From Nevskia sp. (GTDB lineage Bacteria; Pseudomonadota; Gammaproteobacteria; Nevskiales; Nevskiaceae): a DNA stretch of 51,020 nt. Positions within the stretch are counted from its first letter, which is position 1. Every line of letters starts with the position of its first letter. The notes under the pieces are model-generated. The model was given only the letters and a program-made list of their open reading frames with translations. It was not told the DNA's origin and searched no databases. Made by a program: the position numbers and the translations under genes. The stretch is taken from positions 1-51,020 of the forward strand of contig JALNYU010000025.1 of assembly GCA_023229645.1 (NCBI GenBank). The letters run 5' to 3'. Positions 31,219-40,864 of the stretch are shown in pieces.

Positions 31219-31956
31219 ATGCGCAACTCAGAGCTCTGGCTGCCGACAAAAGTCGCACTTACGGGACCCGATAATCAATTAAAGATCCCTGCCAATTCGA
31301 AAGAATTATCACCAGGATCGACACTAATTGCGACGTTAGCGGCATATTGGTACCAAAGAAATCTTAAATTATATGCGCGCGGCACGCTCCTTGAGCTGGG
31401 TTGCGGGAAGATGCCGTATCGAGCGTTGTACGCGAACCACGTGGAAAATATTATTGCGACCGACTGGCCTGGAAGTCTGCATGGGCAGCGATTCCTTGAC
31501 TTTTCCGCCGACCTTACACGCGGCATTCCGCTGAGTAACGACGCTGTCGACACCGTGATCGCATCAGATCTACTTGAGCACATTTATAAACCGCATGAAC
31601 TATTGCATGAAATCTATCGAATAATGAAGCCCGGTGGATACGCGCTTTTAAATATTCCATTTTTATACTGGGTACATGAAGCACCGCATGATTATTACCG
31701 CTACACACAACATGCGTTACGGCGTATGGTCGCAGACAGCGGCTTCAACATAGAAAACCTCACCGCCTTTGGCGGACATGCCTACGTAATCGCCGACATC
31801 ATTGGAAAAATGTTGCAACGCTTGCCATATATCGGTTCGGCATCTGCGCGTCTCTCGCAGCGGATAGTTCTTGCGATTCAAGGCAACGAGCACACGTCCG
31901 AAAATTATCCGTTGATGATGGGGCTCGTAATAACCAAACCAGCCACCACACACTAA
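31219..31956 (+). CDS. Class I SAM-dependent methyltransferase
   Basis: The 245-residue protein has methyltransferase motif I LLELGCGKMPYR, an acidic loop IIATDWPGS, motif DTVIASDLLEHIYKPHELLHEIYRIMKPGGYALLNIPF, and a Tyr-rich HEAPHDYYRYTQHALR stretch found in sugar-related family-11-type methyltransferases. It probably O-methylates a sugar of the repeat unit. Its stop overlaps the ATG of the next glycosyltransferase by one base, so translation is coupled. Confidence 0.85.
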   Translation: MRNSELWLPTKVALTGPDNQLKIPANSKELSPGSTLIATLAAYWYQRNLKLYARGTLLELGCGKMPYRALYANHVENIIATDWPGSLHGQRFLDFSADLTRGIPLSNDAVDTVIASDLLEHIYKPHELLHEIYRIMKPGGYALLNIPFLYWVHEAPHDYYRYTQHALRRMVADSGFNIENLTAFGGHAYVIADIIGKMLQRLPYIGSASARLSQRIVLAIQGNEHTSENYPLMMGLVITKPATTH

Positions 31957-33110
31957 TGTCGCGCGTACTAATCTACAAATCTGACTTATTGCCCTACTCC
32001 GAGACCTTCATCGTCGAACAAGTTAAGGCACTACGTCGCTGGCAAGCGACGGTTGTAGGCTTACGCCGCATTCCCGGACTTTCGCTGGACGAACTATCAG
32101 TACATCTGCTGCTAAATGACCAATCGTCAGACTTTAGACGCTTGCCGTTAAAATTCGCCTCGCAAATACGTTGGCTGCCTGAAGCCATCGTCTCGCCCCT
32201 GCGCTCACTTAAACCCGCCTTGGTTCACGCACACTTTGGAACTGAAGCACATTTCGCCTCAATCATAGCGAGCAAGCTATCGGTTCCCCTGCTCGTGACA
32301 TTACATGGCTTTGATATCTACGGCTTGCCTAGTTGGTGGAAAGCGGGTCATGCGGGTTTTTTTAACCGTTTCTATCCTCGCCAACTCGCCTCAGTTATAG
32401 CTCGTGGGGCAAGATTTTTAGCTGTATCAAATTCGATTCGCCAAGAAGCTATTGCGCGCGGAGTACCGCCGCAACACATTATCACGCACCATATCGGCAT
32501 CAATACGCAGGCATTCAACCCCGGTGTCGTGCCCATGGCTGCGCGTGCCCCAACCGTGTTGTTTGTTGGACGGCTAGTCGAAAAAAAAGGCGGCGAGATA
32601 CTTATCCAGGCGTTCGCCCGCGTAAACCAGCAACTGCCTGAAGCGACACTATTAATCGCTGGCGATGGACCGCAGCGCAGCCTGCTTACCGCCATGGCTC
32701 GCGAACTTGGCGTCAACATAAACTTCTTAGGCGCTGTGCCATCTTCAGACATGCCGAATCTAATGCACACCGCTCGGGTGCTTTGCCTCCCGAGTATCAC
32801 CGCACACAACGGAGATGCCGAGGGTTTTGGCATGGTATTGCTCGAAGCCCAAGCGTGTGGCTTACCCGTAATAACGTCAGCAAAGGGTGGCGCAGAGGAA
32901 GGCCTAATCCACAACGAAACGGGATACGCTTTCGCAGAAGGGGATATTCCTGATTTAGCCAACCACTTGCTTAGGCTCCTCAGCGACACCAATCTCTGCG
33001 CGCAAATGGGCGCCAATGCTCGACAGTTTGTAACGCACAATTTTGATATCAAGCGGCACACTAGGCGCCTAGAGGCGCACTACGACGCAATTGTATCTGG
33101 GGCATTATGA
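31956..33110 (+). CDS. Glycosyltransferase family 4 (GT-B fold)
   Basis: The 384-residue retaining glycosyltransferase shows YSETFIVEQVKAL near the start, HAHFGTEAHFASIIA, VTLHGFDIYG, and in the C-terminal Rossmann domain VLFVGRLVEKKGGEILIQAF, LIAGDGPQ, FLGAVPSSDMP and EGFGMVLLEAQACGLPVI with the EX7E donor-binding motif (from Glu to Glu). It adds one sugar on the inner leaflet. It overlaps the following flippase gene by four bases. Donor and acceptor cannot be told from sequence. Confidence 0.92.
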   Translation: MSRVLIYKSDLLPYSETFIVEQVKALRRWQATVVGLRRIPGLSLDELSVHLLLNDQSSDFRRLPLKFASQIRWLPEAIVSPLRSLKPALVHAHFGTEAHFASIIASKLSVPLLVTLHGFDIYGLPSWWKAGHAGFFNRFYPRQLASVIARGARFLAVSNSIRQEAIARGVPPQHIITHHIGINTQAFNPGVVPMAARAPTVLFVGRLVEKKGGEILIQAFARVNQQLPEATLLIAGDGPQRSLLTAMARELGVNINFLGAVPSSDMPNLMHTARVLCLPSITAHNGDAEGFGMVLLEAQACGLPVITSAKGGAEEGLIHNETGYAFAEGDIPDLANHLLRLLSDTNLCAQMGANARQFVTHNFDIKRHTRRLEAHYDAIVSGAL

Positions 33111-34552
33111 GTGACGGCCAGAGCACGCTACGGCGCGGCATGCGCTGGGCCACAGTCGCCCAGGTCGGAAAACTATGCATCCAACTCAGTGGAATTCTGA
33201 TCCTGTCGCGCCTTTTGCCACCTGCCGACTTTGGCCTCATGTCAATGGCCATGGTGATCTCAGGCTTGGCCAATCTATTACGTGACATGGGTATGGCGTC
33301 AGCCATTATTCAACGGGACTCAATCTCGTCGGAATTACTTAGTACCATTTTCTGGACCAGCGTTATATTCGGAACTGGCGTAGGTGTATTAGTTGCGTCA
33401 GGCTCCTCTGCCGTCGCAGAGCTATTTAAGGCGCCTAACCTCGCACCGGTACTTGTGGCGATGGCAATCGTATTTCCGATAACAAGTGCAGGCTCAGCAC
33501 ATCAGGCGATATTAGAACGACGTTCCGACTTTAGATCTATTGCGGCAGTTGAAATTGCCTCTGCGTCGCTAGGGTTAATCGCAGCAATCAGCAGCGCTCT
33601 GTACGGGCTCGGTGCGCTAAGCTTCGCACTTCAGCAAATTGTAACTTCTCTCGCCAGTCTTATATCGTTGAGGAAAGTTTCAGGCTTTTCGCCATGTCGC
33701 ACTTGGAGTCTCGACCAACTACGATCAATCTGGCGCTATTCAAGCGCGCTATCGGCATTCAATATCGTCAACTACTTCGCACGAAATGCAGACAATTTTC
33801 TAATTGGCCGTTATTTGGGAGCAACTGAGCTTGGCCTATATTCAATGGCTTATCGCATAATGTTGCTGCCAATTCAAAACGTTTCAACATCAATCTCCCG
33901 TGCCCTATTCCCATCTTTAAGCCGTGCACAGAATGACTTAGATGCATTGCGAAAAACCTATCTAAGCGCAATTCAAATTATTGCGTATATTTCGGCACCG
34001 CTAATGGCGGGTTTATGGGTGCTCTCAGATCAATTCGTAGCGCTTTTTTTTGACGAAAAATGGGCGAAAGTTGCGGAATTGCTAATGTGGCTCGCACCAG
34101 TCGGCTTTTACCAGTCCATTAGTACCACGCTAGGTGTTCTATATCAGGCAACCGGACACGCGCGGCCACTTTTTGCAACGGGCACCGTCGTTAGCGCGGC
34201 ATTTGTCGTCGCAATATGGTTAGGCCTTCCATCTGGAACAGTTGGGGTCGTCAGCTATTACGCAATTGCTCACCTCATTATATTTTTGCCGCTTTTTGGC
34301 GTGCCATTTCATCTGGTCGGGATTAAATTTTACGATCTATTTGCTTCCACAATTAAGCCGACTACTTCCGCGATAATAATGAGCGGGGTATTAGTAGGTG
34401 TACGTATTATTTGGCCTGGACTTGGTACTTCTAATAATGCCTTAGGCTTTATTACTCAAGTGTCACTCGGCGCGATTTTCTACTCTCTCGCTATAACAAC
34501 AATGACCCCTCAGTTGTTCAAACACGCAATTCGGAGACGTCATGTCCCTTAA
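33107..34552 (+). CDS. Polysaccharide repeat-unit flippase (Wzx-like, MOP superfamily)
   Basis: The 481-residue integral membrane protein has many hydrophobic helices. It begins with a typical basic N-terminus (GMRWATVAQVGKL), followed by ILSRLLPPADFGLMSMAMVISGL, the conserved opening of the WzxC/MOP lipid-linked oligosaccharide exporters, and contains RNADNFLIGRYLGATELGLYSMAYR in the middle. It flips undecaprenyl-linked repeat units to the periplasm. The DNA is AT-rich and the gene overlaps both neighbours (four bases before, 11 bases after), consistent with an operon. Confidence 0.92.
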   Translation: MSDGQSTLRRGMRWATVAQVGKLCIQLSGILILSRLLPPADFGLMSMAMVISGLANLLRDMGMASAIIQRDSISSELLSTIFWTSVIFGTGVGVLVASGSSAVAELFKAPNLAPVLVAMAIVFPITSAGSAHQAILERRSDFRSIAAVEIASASLGLIAAISSALYGLGALSFALQQIVTSLASLISLRKVSGFSPCRTWSLDQLRSIWRYSSALSAFNIVNYFARNADNFLIGRYLGATELGLYSMAYRIMLLPIQNVSTSISRALFPSLSRAQNDLDALRKTYLSAIQIIAYISAPLMAGLWVLSDQFVALFFDEKWAKVAELLMWLAPVGFYQSISTTLGVLYQATGHARPLFATGTVVSAAFVVAIWLGLPSGTVGVVSYYAIAHLIIFLPLFGVPFHLVGIKFYDLFASTIKPTTSAIIMSGVLVGVRIIWPGLGTSNNALGFITQVSLGAIFYSLAITTMTPQLFKHAIRRRHVP

Positions 34553-35237
34553 AGAAATTATAAAAAAATCTCCGCTCCTTGGGCCATCTCTAATGTGGAT
34601 TCGAAGGAAGACCCAAACACAGCTAAAATTCGAACGCTCCGACCAATACTGGAAAGATCGCTATAAAAATGGCGGGAACTCAGGTGCGGGTTCATACAGC
34701 ATTTTTGCAGAGTTTAAGGCGGAAATTTTGAATGCCTTTGTAGAGGAGAATGCTATTCAGTCGGTTATTGAGTTTGGTAGCGGTGACGGAAACCAGTTAA
34801 CGCTGGCAACGTACCCACGCTATCTGGGCGTCGACATCAGCCCCGAAGCTGTAGCTTTGTGCGAAGCCCGATTCCAGAAAGACGGCAATAAGGCATTTAT
34901 AACACTTGATCAATATGCTGACGAGAGAGGGGATCTTTCTATTTCTCTAGACGTCATCTACCACCTAGTCGAAGACGGCACCTTCCATGCATACATGCAT
35001 CGACTATTTGATGCGGCCTTGCGTTATGTCATTATCTATTCATCAAATACGGACGAAAATAGTGGAAATGACGCTGCCCACGTGCGTCACCGTCATTTTA
35101 GCGCCTGGATTGACAAGCACCAATCTGCTTGGGTACTAGATCGTCATTTGCCTAATTGCTATCCATATTCGGGGAACAGCGAAACAGGATCATTTGCAGA
35201 TTTTTTTATCTACAAAAAAATAGACCTAAAACACTAA
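34542..35237 (+). CDS. Class I SAM-dependent methyltransferase, unclassified
   Basis: The 231-residue protein has an amphipathic N-terminus, a Trp/Lys region (DQYWKDRYKNGGNSGAGSY), motif I SVIEFGSGDGNQLTL, YLGVDISPEAVALCEARF, and SLDVIYHLVEDGTFHAYM. These fit a Rossmann methyltransferase that modifies a glycan or lipid-linked intermediate. It starts at ATG 34542, inside the end of the flippase gene. The exact substrate is unknown. A 129-bp AT-rich gap follows. Confidence 0.8.
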   Translation: MSLKEIIKKSPLLGPSLMWIRRKTQTQLKFERSDQYWKDRYKNGGNSGAGSYSIFAEFKAEILNAFVEENAIQSVIEFGSGDGNQLTLATYPRYLGVDISPEAVALCEARFQKDGNKAFITLDQYADERGDLSISLDVIYHLVEDGTFHAYMHRLFDAALRYVIIYSSNTDENSGNDAAHVRHRHFSAWIDKHQSAWVLDRHLPNCYPYSGNSETGSFADFFIYKKIDLKH

Positions 35238-35366
35238 ATATTTTGTAGTGGCGCTAGTAACGATATCACGTTTAAATCTGATAGCGAAAAATTACAGCAA
35301 TCAAAAATAAAATTTTCAATGGCCACCTCGCCTTCCCCGAAATTAGCGCTTAAATAGACCGCCCCG

Positions 35367-36395
35367 ATGGCTGATAGTCTTATATCTTCTACATTCCCGC
35401 CGTTATCAAATCCAACAGTTTCAATACTAATTTGTAATTATAATTACGGCCGGTATCTGGCTACAGCTATTGAATCGGCGCTAAACCAAACCTACCCCGC
35501 TATCAACATTATAGTCGTCGATGATGGCTCAATTGATAATTCGCGGGAAATTATCGAGGGCTATGGCTCTAAAATATCCGCAATATTCCGCGCTAACGGT
35601 GGTCAGATCGCTGCGGTGAATGAAGGCCTCGCATCATGCGAGGGCGAACTTGTATGCGTACTTGATGCAGACGATATTCTTGAGCCGAATGCCCTGGAAT
35701 CTGCGTCTTTCCGTTTCGGGGCGGATGTCGTAAAAATTCATTTTCCATTAGCCTTAATTGACGCGGGCGGCAATTTATTACACGCGACAATTCCACGATT
35801 CCTAGAAGCCGGGGCATTAAGCACTGCGTTGCGCAACGGACGGCTATACGGGTCGGCGCCAGGCAGTGGCAATATTTACAGGAAATCCGCCTTAATTCCC
35901 TTGCTGCCACTGCCAGAAGATTCCGAAGATCGCCATGGCGCTGATTATTTTATGTTATTGGGAATATCAATGCTAGGCGATATCGTCGCGATAAATACGC
36001 CACTTGCTCGGTACCGCGTCCATGAACGGCCACAAAGTTTAAGCTTCGGAAATGCGAATAAAAGGCCCGACTCAGCCGAGCGTCGTGCCGCGCGGCTAGT
36101 AACCTGGATAAGAGCCCGTCTTGACATAGATATCCCTCTCCCTGACCTTAGACGCGATTTTTCCCTCCAGAAAATACGCTTCGCAAATTGCGTACTTGCG
36201 ACCAATTCCTATGTAGACAGACTTAAGCAAGCGCCCAGCGCTATCTCTCGTCTTATCCCAAGTATTCGTGCGATCCAGGGGCGCAACATGTTATATAAAT
36301 TTGGACTATTCATATGGTCTGTTATTGTAAGTGTAGCGCCTCGTCGCATGGCAATAGCTGCGGCGAAATATGTTTGCAGTCCTGCGGCTAGGTAA
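35367..36395 (+). CDS. Glycosyltransferase family 2 (GT-A fold)
   Basis: The 342-residue protein begins with the GT2 signature VSILICNYNYGRYLATAIESALNQTYPAINIIVVDDGSIDNS, continues with FRANGGQIAAVNEGLASCEGELVCVLDADDIL (the DxD metal site within DADD), and has a C-terminal hydrophobic helix (about 300-330). It adds a sugar from a nucleotide donor at the cytoplasmic face. It lies directly before the polymerase gene, with a gap of eight bases. Confidence 0.9.
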   Translation: MADSLISSTFPPLSNPTVSILICNYNYGRYLATAIESALNQTYPAINIIVVDDGSIDNSREIIEGYGSKISAIFRANGGQIAAVNEGLASCEGELVCVLDADDILEPNALESASFRFGADVVKIHFPLALIDAGGNLLHATIPRFLEAGALSTALRNGRLYGSAPGSGNIYRKSALIPLLPLPEDSEDRHGADYFMLLGISMLGDIVAINTPLARYRVHERPQSLSFGNANKRPDSAERRAARLVTWIRARLDIDIPLPDLRRDFSLQKIRFANCVLATNSYVDRLKQAPSAISRLIPSIRAIQGRNMLYKFGLFIWSVIVSVAPRRMAIAAAKYVCSPAAR

Positions 36396-36403
36396 TCGGG
36401 AAA

Positions 36404-37639
36404 ATGCTTACAAATAGAAGAAATCCCGAGACTAATATTTCACACTCCACACAGCTAATTTGGTGGGCGCGGCCGCATTTTATCTGCATTTGGCAACTTT
36501 TCCCAATAGTTGTTATCAGTTATTTTTTTTCGGATCAGTTGTCGACCGATCGTCACGTCACCTCACATTTCGGGGGCCTTCAGCTTCTAGCATTAATTGG
36601 CATGTTATTAGTTATTTTTTCGAGCAGCCTTATAGGATACCGCATTGCAGTAGCGCCTCCCCCTAGCCACAGAAAGAATATTCCGACAGTCTGGTTGGAT
36701 ATATTTTTTTGGGTGTCCGCGATCGCTTTTACTATTTGGTTTTACGCGCTGCTCTCAAATCCGGCACTATTTTTATCCATGCTGCTTGGAGAAGATGGCA
36801 CCGCATATACAATACGTGAAGACTATTCGACTATCCCAGGTGTTACTACGCTAGTGCAGGCGGGCGTTGCTTACATGTGCGTAATGGCTTTTTTATATCC
36901 GGATCTTAAAGGCATAAAAAAACGTCATAAATATTTTGGGTATTTAATCCTAGTCATGGCGGTTTTTAGAACATTCGCGTGGTCGGAGCGTCTAAGCCTA
37001 ATTGAACTCATCATTCCATTGCTGCTTACTTATGCTGTTAAAACGAAAAATAAGCGCTTTAGTCTAATATTTCGAGCGGCGCCGTTAGTCGGATTTTCAG
37101 CTTTATTTGTTCTCTTTGGTATTACCGAATATTTTCGGTCTTGGACTATTACGTATCAAAATAAATATGACAGCTTGATCGAGTTTATCGCGTTGCGGAT
37201 TAGTGAATATTATTTTTTTGCAATCAATAACGGTCTGGGGATAATTAGCGAGAGCCAATCTAGCTTTCCCCATTACTCAATGGCTTGGCTACTAAAATTT
37301 CCTATTGTCGGCGATTTCCTCGTATCAGAGTTCGGTATAGATTCTGGGAGGTACCAATATTTAGCGACTAAAGGACTATTAGAATTTAATAATTTTGGCG
37401 GCATTCTCGCCTTAGTATCAGATTTTGGTGTTTTGGGCGGGGGCATTGCGACCGTGCTTTTGGGCTTTGCATTCGGCCGCGGGGCACGATGTTTTTCTTA
37501 CCATCGAGATTTTCTTGGTCTGCTGTTCCCTATTTTTTTTGTTGCGCTTCTCGACCTTCCGCGCATCTATTATCTAGGAGAATCGCGCGCATTTATCCCC
37601 ATTATATTATTGGGAATTGCCTGGTTATCGCGGCGATGA
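36404..37639 (+). CDS. Wzy-like polysaccharide polymerase
   Basis: The 411-residue protein is almost entirely hydrophobic, with roughly ten to twelve predicted transmembrane helices and a large loop in the middle (around 225-320) that contains ITEYFRSWTITYQNKYDSLIEF and SGRYQYLATKGLLEFNNFGG. Polymerases of this kind are poorly conserved in sequence, so the call rests on topology, size and position among flippase and glycosyltransferase genes. The DNA is very AT-rich. Its stop overlaps the next start by ATGA. Confidence 0.78.
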   Translation: MLTNRRNPETNISHSTQLIWWARPHFICIWQLFPIVVISYFFSDQLSTDRHVTSHFGGLQLLALIGMLLVIFSSSLIGYRIAVAPPPSHRKNIPTVWLDIFFWVSAIAFTIWFYALLSNPALFLSMLLGEDGTAYTIREDYSTIPGVTTLVQAGVAYMCVMAFLYPDLKGIKKRHKYFGYLILVMAVFRTFAWSERLSLIELIIPLLLTYAVKTKNKRFSLIFRAAPLVGFSALFVLFGITEYFRSWTITYQNKYDSLIEFIALRISEYYFFAINNGLGIISESQSSFPHYSMAWLLKFPIVGDFLVSEFGIDSGRYQYLATKGLLEFNNFGGILALVSDFGVLGGGIATVLLGFAFGRGARCFSYHRDFLGLLFPIFFVALLDLPRIYYLGESRAFIPIILLGIAWLSRR

Positions 37640-38724
37640 GCATTTTAATTAGCATTAACGGTCGCTTTATAAGTCAACGCTTAACTGGTGTGCAGCGATA
37701 TGCGCTGGAAACAGTCCTGGCACTCGATAAATTGCTTACAAATATGCCGCCAAGCCAGCAATTACGGTGCGAATTGCTTGTCCCCCGTGGCTCCACTTGG
37801 CGGTCGGGAGACCTAAATACTATTAAGATCCGTCAAATTGGGCGGTTCACTGGCCATTTGTGGGAGCAACTTGAATTGCCTATATACGCCCAGGGCGTCC
37901 TTCTTAATTTCTGCAATTCCTACCCTTTACTTGCATGGAAGCCTATCGTCACGGTTCATGATGCGGCGATTTATGCCGCTCCGGGGGGATATAAACTAAC
38001 ATATCGTCTTTTTTATCGCCTGTTATTCAGTGCGTTACGCTGGCGTCGTAGCATTCCAGTATTAACCGATTCAGCTTTTTCTGCATTTCAGCTTCAACGC
38101 TATATAAAAATTCCCCAACAGCGAATTAACGTAATTCACTGTGGAGCTGATCATTGGGCATCTGTTGAGCCTGACGATTCAATATTGACGCGGTTAAATC
38201 TTACGCCAAAAACTTTTGTGCTGGGTGTTGCCAGCGAAAATCCAAACAAGAATCTTGCTCGTCTGATAAATGCTTTTGAACGTATATCCAACCCATCTTT
38301 GCGCCTTGTTTTAGTTGGCGGGAAGAATAGTCAGGTGTTCGCTAAAATTGCGGGCACAGATTCCGCGCGCGTGGTGCGCGCAGGGCACGTTACCGATCGT
38401 GAGCTGGCGGCACTGTATCAAGCAGCCACGTGCTTTGCGTTTCCGTCATTGTATGAAGGTTTCGGAATTCCACCACTAGAAGCGATGACCTTTGGTTGTC
38501 CTGTGTTGTCCTCGCGAGAAGCCTCACTGCCAGAGGTGTGCGGCGACGCCGCTTTATATTGCAACGGCTACGAGGAACAAAGTATTTCTGAAGGATTAAC
38601 AACGATGTTAGATGCTGCCGATACGCGAAAAAAATTGATTGAACTCGGGCACACTCGCATTAAGCAATTTAAATGGAAGTCAACTGCTGAACAGGTGCTA
38701 AGTTGTGTTAGAGCGCTAACGTGA
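37636..38724 (+). CDS. Glycosyltransferase family 4 (GT1-domain)
   Basis: The 362-residue enzyme begins ISINGRFISQRLTGVQRYALETV, common in polysaccharide glycosyltransferases with the TGVQRYA motif. The donor-binding half has VLGVASENPNKNLARLINAF, LVLVGGKN, AGHVTDRELAALYQAATCFAFPSLYEGFGIPPLEAMTFGCPVL (the EX7E motif). The start is the ATG at 37636, overlapping the polymerase stop; the longer frame upstream is polymerase sequence in another frame. Sugar specificity unknown. Confidence 0.9.
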   Translation: MSILISINGRFISQRLTGVQRYALETVLALDKLLTNMPPSQQLRCELLVPRGSTWRSGDLNTIKIRQIGRFTGHLWEQLELPIYAQGVLLNFCNSYPLLAWKPIVTVHDAAIYAAPGGYKLTYRLFYRLLFSALRWRRSIPVLTDSAFSAFQLQRYIKIPQQRINVIHCGADHWASVEPDDSILTRLNLTPKTFVLGVASENPNKNLARLINAFERISNPSLRLVLVGGKNSQVFAKIAGTDSARVVRAGHVTDRELAALYQAATCFAFPSLYEGFGIPPLEAMTFGCPVLSSREASLPEVCGDAALYCNGYEEQSISEGLTTMLDAADTRKKLIELGHTRIKQFKWKSTAEQVLSCVRALT

Positions 38725-38776
38725 GCCAGACCTACGGCAATATTAAAGTTAATAAATATACGGCTGCTGATGCGTT

Positions 38777-39838
38777 ATGATGAATGTTTTGCATGTCAAT
38801 AAGGATTTTTCAGGGACGGGCGCCCAGCGCGTCTCGCTACAAATTCTTCAGCGGTTGGACTCTGCTAAGTGCTTTTTCGCTGCCGATACTAACGGCCATA
38901 CAGTTCAGGGTTTCGTTGATGAACTTGGCGCCAAGAAAATAGAACGTTACGCAGTACTAGGGCTAGCAAATAAAACGATATTAGCCCTACCCTGGGCAAC
39001 ATATAAACTCTATACGTTTATTAAACGTAATAATATTCATGTCGTACATTCTCATACTTTTGTGGCCGGAATTGCTGCGCGGCTTGCGGCAGCAATTGCG
39101 CGCGTACCAGTGATACATACGCTGCACAATCTTCCGTCAAAAAAATATCTTCCTGGCCTTTACCAATTGATTGTACAGACTGAGCGCGCACTTCAACGTG
39201 TGAGTGCGAAAGTAATTTGTGTCAATAAGCACCATCTTAATTTGGTATTCCCAAACATTGGCGCTGCGTCTGCTACTGTCATTCCCAACTTCATGGCAGC
39301 TTCAAACGCCAGAAAAAAAAGGGACGTAATCCGGAATGTGCTATTCATTGGCAGATTTGAATTTCAAAAAAACCCAGAGTTGTTTATCGAGATTGCTGCA
39401 TCGTGCAACGTGCGCAATTTACCTCTGAAATTTAGAATGGTCGGTGGCGGCGCGTTAACGAAATCAATCATTAGACGTATTAACCGCTTGCGTGCTTCTG
39501 TTGAGGTACTCGGCTTTTCTCATAGCCCATCCCATCATTTTGAGTGGGCCGATTGTATCGTCGTGACATCTCGTTACGAGACGTTTTCGCTCGTAATCGG
39601 TGAGGGCCTTAATGCCGGATGCCACATTATTTGTGGTGACGTTGATGGGCTCGCCGAAATATGGGGAAATGCTGTTCATTTTGTCCCAGAAGGCGGTCTT
39701 GCTGAATACTGTGATCAGCTCGAAGCATTGATACGATCTCCACCGCCGGATTTACCATCGATCCCCTGCGATTTATCCGAAAGCACGTTTGTTGCTCGAT
39801 ATCGAGATGTTTATAATGAATGCATTAGATGTGACTAA
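38777..39838 (+). CDS. Glycosyltransferase family 4
   Basis: The 353-residue protein shows VLHVNKDFSGTGAQRVSLQIL, VHSHTFVAGIAARLAAAIARVPVIHTLHN, VIPNFM, VLFIGRFEFQKNPELFIEIA, MVGGGALTKSI, GFSHSPSHHFEWADCIVVTSRYETFSLVIGEGLNAG. These are the usual landmarks of GT-B enzymes. Two ATGs in a row (38777, 38780) are both possible starts. It is the last plus-strand gene of the main cluster; a convergent methyltransferase gene ends 13 bp away. The donor is unknown. Confidence 0.88.
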   Translation: MMNVLHVNKDFSGTGAQRVSLQILQRLDSAKCFFAADTNGHTVQGFVDELGAKKIERYAVLGLANKTILALPWATYKLYTFIKRNNIHVVHSHTFVAGIAARLAAAIARVPVIHTLHNLPSKKYLPGLYQLIVQTERALQRVSAKVICVNKHHLNLVFPNIGAASATVIPNFMAASNARKKRDVIRNVLFIGRFEFQKNPELFIEIAASCNVRNLPLKFRMVGGGALTKSIIRRINRLRASVEVLGFSHSPSHHFEWADCIVVTSRYETFSLVIGEGLNAGCHIICGDVDGLAEIWGNAVHFVPEGGLAEYCDQLEALIRSPPPDLPSIPCDLSESTFVARYRDVYNECIRCD

Positions 39839-39851
39839 TTTAACCGGGGCT

Positions 39852-40616
39852 CTAAATTATTCGATTCACTAGTTGGCATACACTGCCATATTGTATTTGA
39901 GAAAATATATCGGGCTGTAATGCCTCGCTTGGTTGAGCTTCAATATAAATTCGATCTATTTTTTTTGCGATATCTGGTGCTATTGCTTTGACGGTTGCAA
40001 TTTCCACACCTTCGGTATCTATCTTTAATATGTTTATTCGACTTTCTTTTTTGAGGATGTCACCCAGAACCGAATTTATATCTAAGCACGTAACCAGGAT
40101 AGAACTGCCGGTCTCTACGCCGATACCGCCATAACGGCCGCTTTCCTCAATGCCAAATTCGAAGCTGCCGGCGCGATCTGCAACCGCAGCGTCCGACAAA
40201 ATGTAACGTTTCTCAAATCCATCCAATTGCTTCATCAGCTTATTAATATTGGCAGGATTGGGCTCGAAAAGGTAGCACTTCGAGAAAGCGTTTCTTGATA
40301 AGAAGTAACGTGCACTGATTCCAATATTTGAGCCGATGTCGACAACGACATTTAGATTTTTGTCAGATTGGTAATCGAGGCGGCAGAAAATTTCGTTGAC
40401 GGTCAAAAAATCGTGAGGGTTATAAAGATCCAACTGGATTAATCCCGCGGGTGTCCGCACCGATACGTTGCACGGATATTGTCCTTTCGCAGTCAAGTAT
40501 CTCCATAAATATTCACTGAACTTGGGATAGAGACGCCACATATTATTTAATGCCACATAGTGGTGCCGCCCAAAAAGGGCGCGAACAACTTGAGGCAATG
40601 TTCTATTCCCGAGCAA
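39852..40616 (-). CDS. FkbM-family methyltransferase
   Basis: The 254-residue protein carries VVVDIGSNIGISARYFLSR (motif I), CYLFEPNPANINKL, and ILKIDTEGVEIATVKAI, the FkbM family pattern. Such enzymes O-methylate sugars of polysaccharides and other natural products. The frame opens at a TTG at 40616 with GGAG seven to eight bases upstream, a good ribosome site. It is transcribed toward the glycosyltransferase genes and separated from wzz by about 250 AT-rich bases, so it may have its own promoter. Confidence 0.88.
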   Translation of the reverse strand: MLGNRTLPQVVRALFGRHHYVALNNMWRLYPKFSEYLWRYLTAKGQYPCNVSVRTPAGLIQLDLYNPHDFLTVNEIFCRLDYQSDKNLNVVVDIGSNIGISARYFLSRNAFSKCYLFEPNPANINKLMKQLDGFEKRYILSDAAVADRAGSFEFGIEESGRYGGIGVETGSSILVTCLDINSVLGDILKKESRINILKIDTEGVEIATVKAIAPDIAKKIDRIYIEAQPSEALQPDIFSQIQYGSVCQLVNRII

Positions 40617-40864
40617 ACTTATACTCCTTTAATTTTTAATGGCCTTAATTCGTCGGCCGTAACATGCAACATTTATTGAGAGAAATTAAAATTTATCATA
40701 CTGCTTTTGATAAATATTATTGCTTACAGGCGACCAGAATCGATTTCGTTCTTTAAACCAGCGCGCCGTAAATTATTAAACTTACTTGAGAATGTATTTA
40801 GCTGGGCATGCTCTGTATATCTTCCAGTTGAGATAGAAGTGGATATATTACCTTTCCCTTCTGA

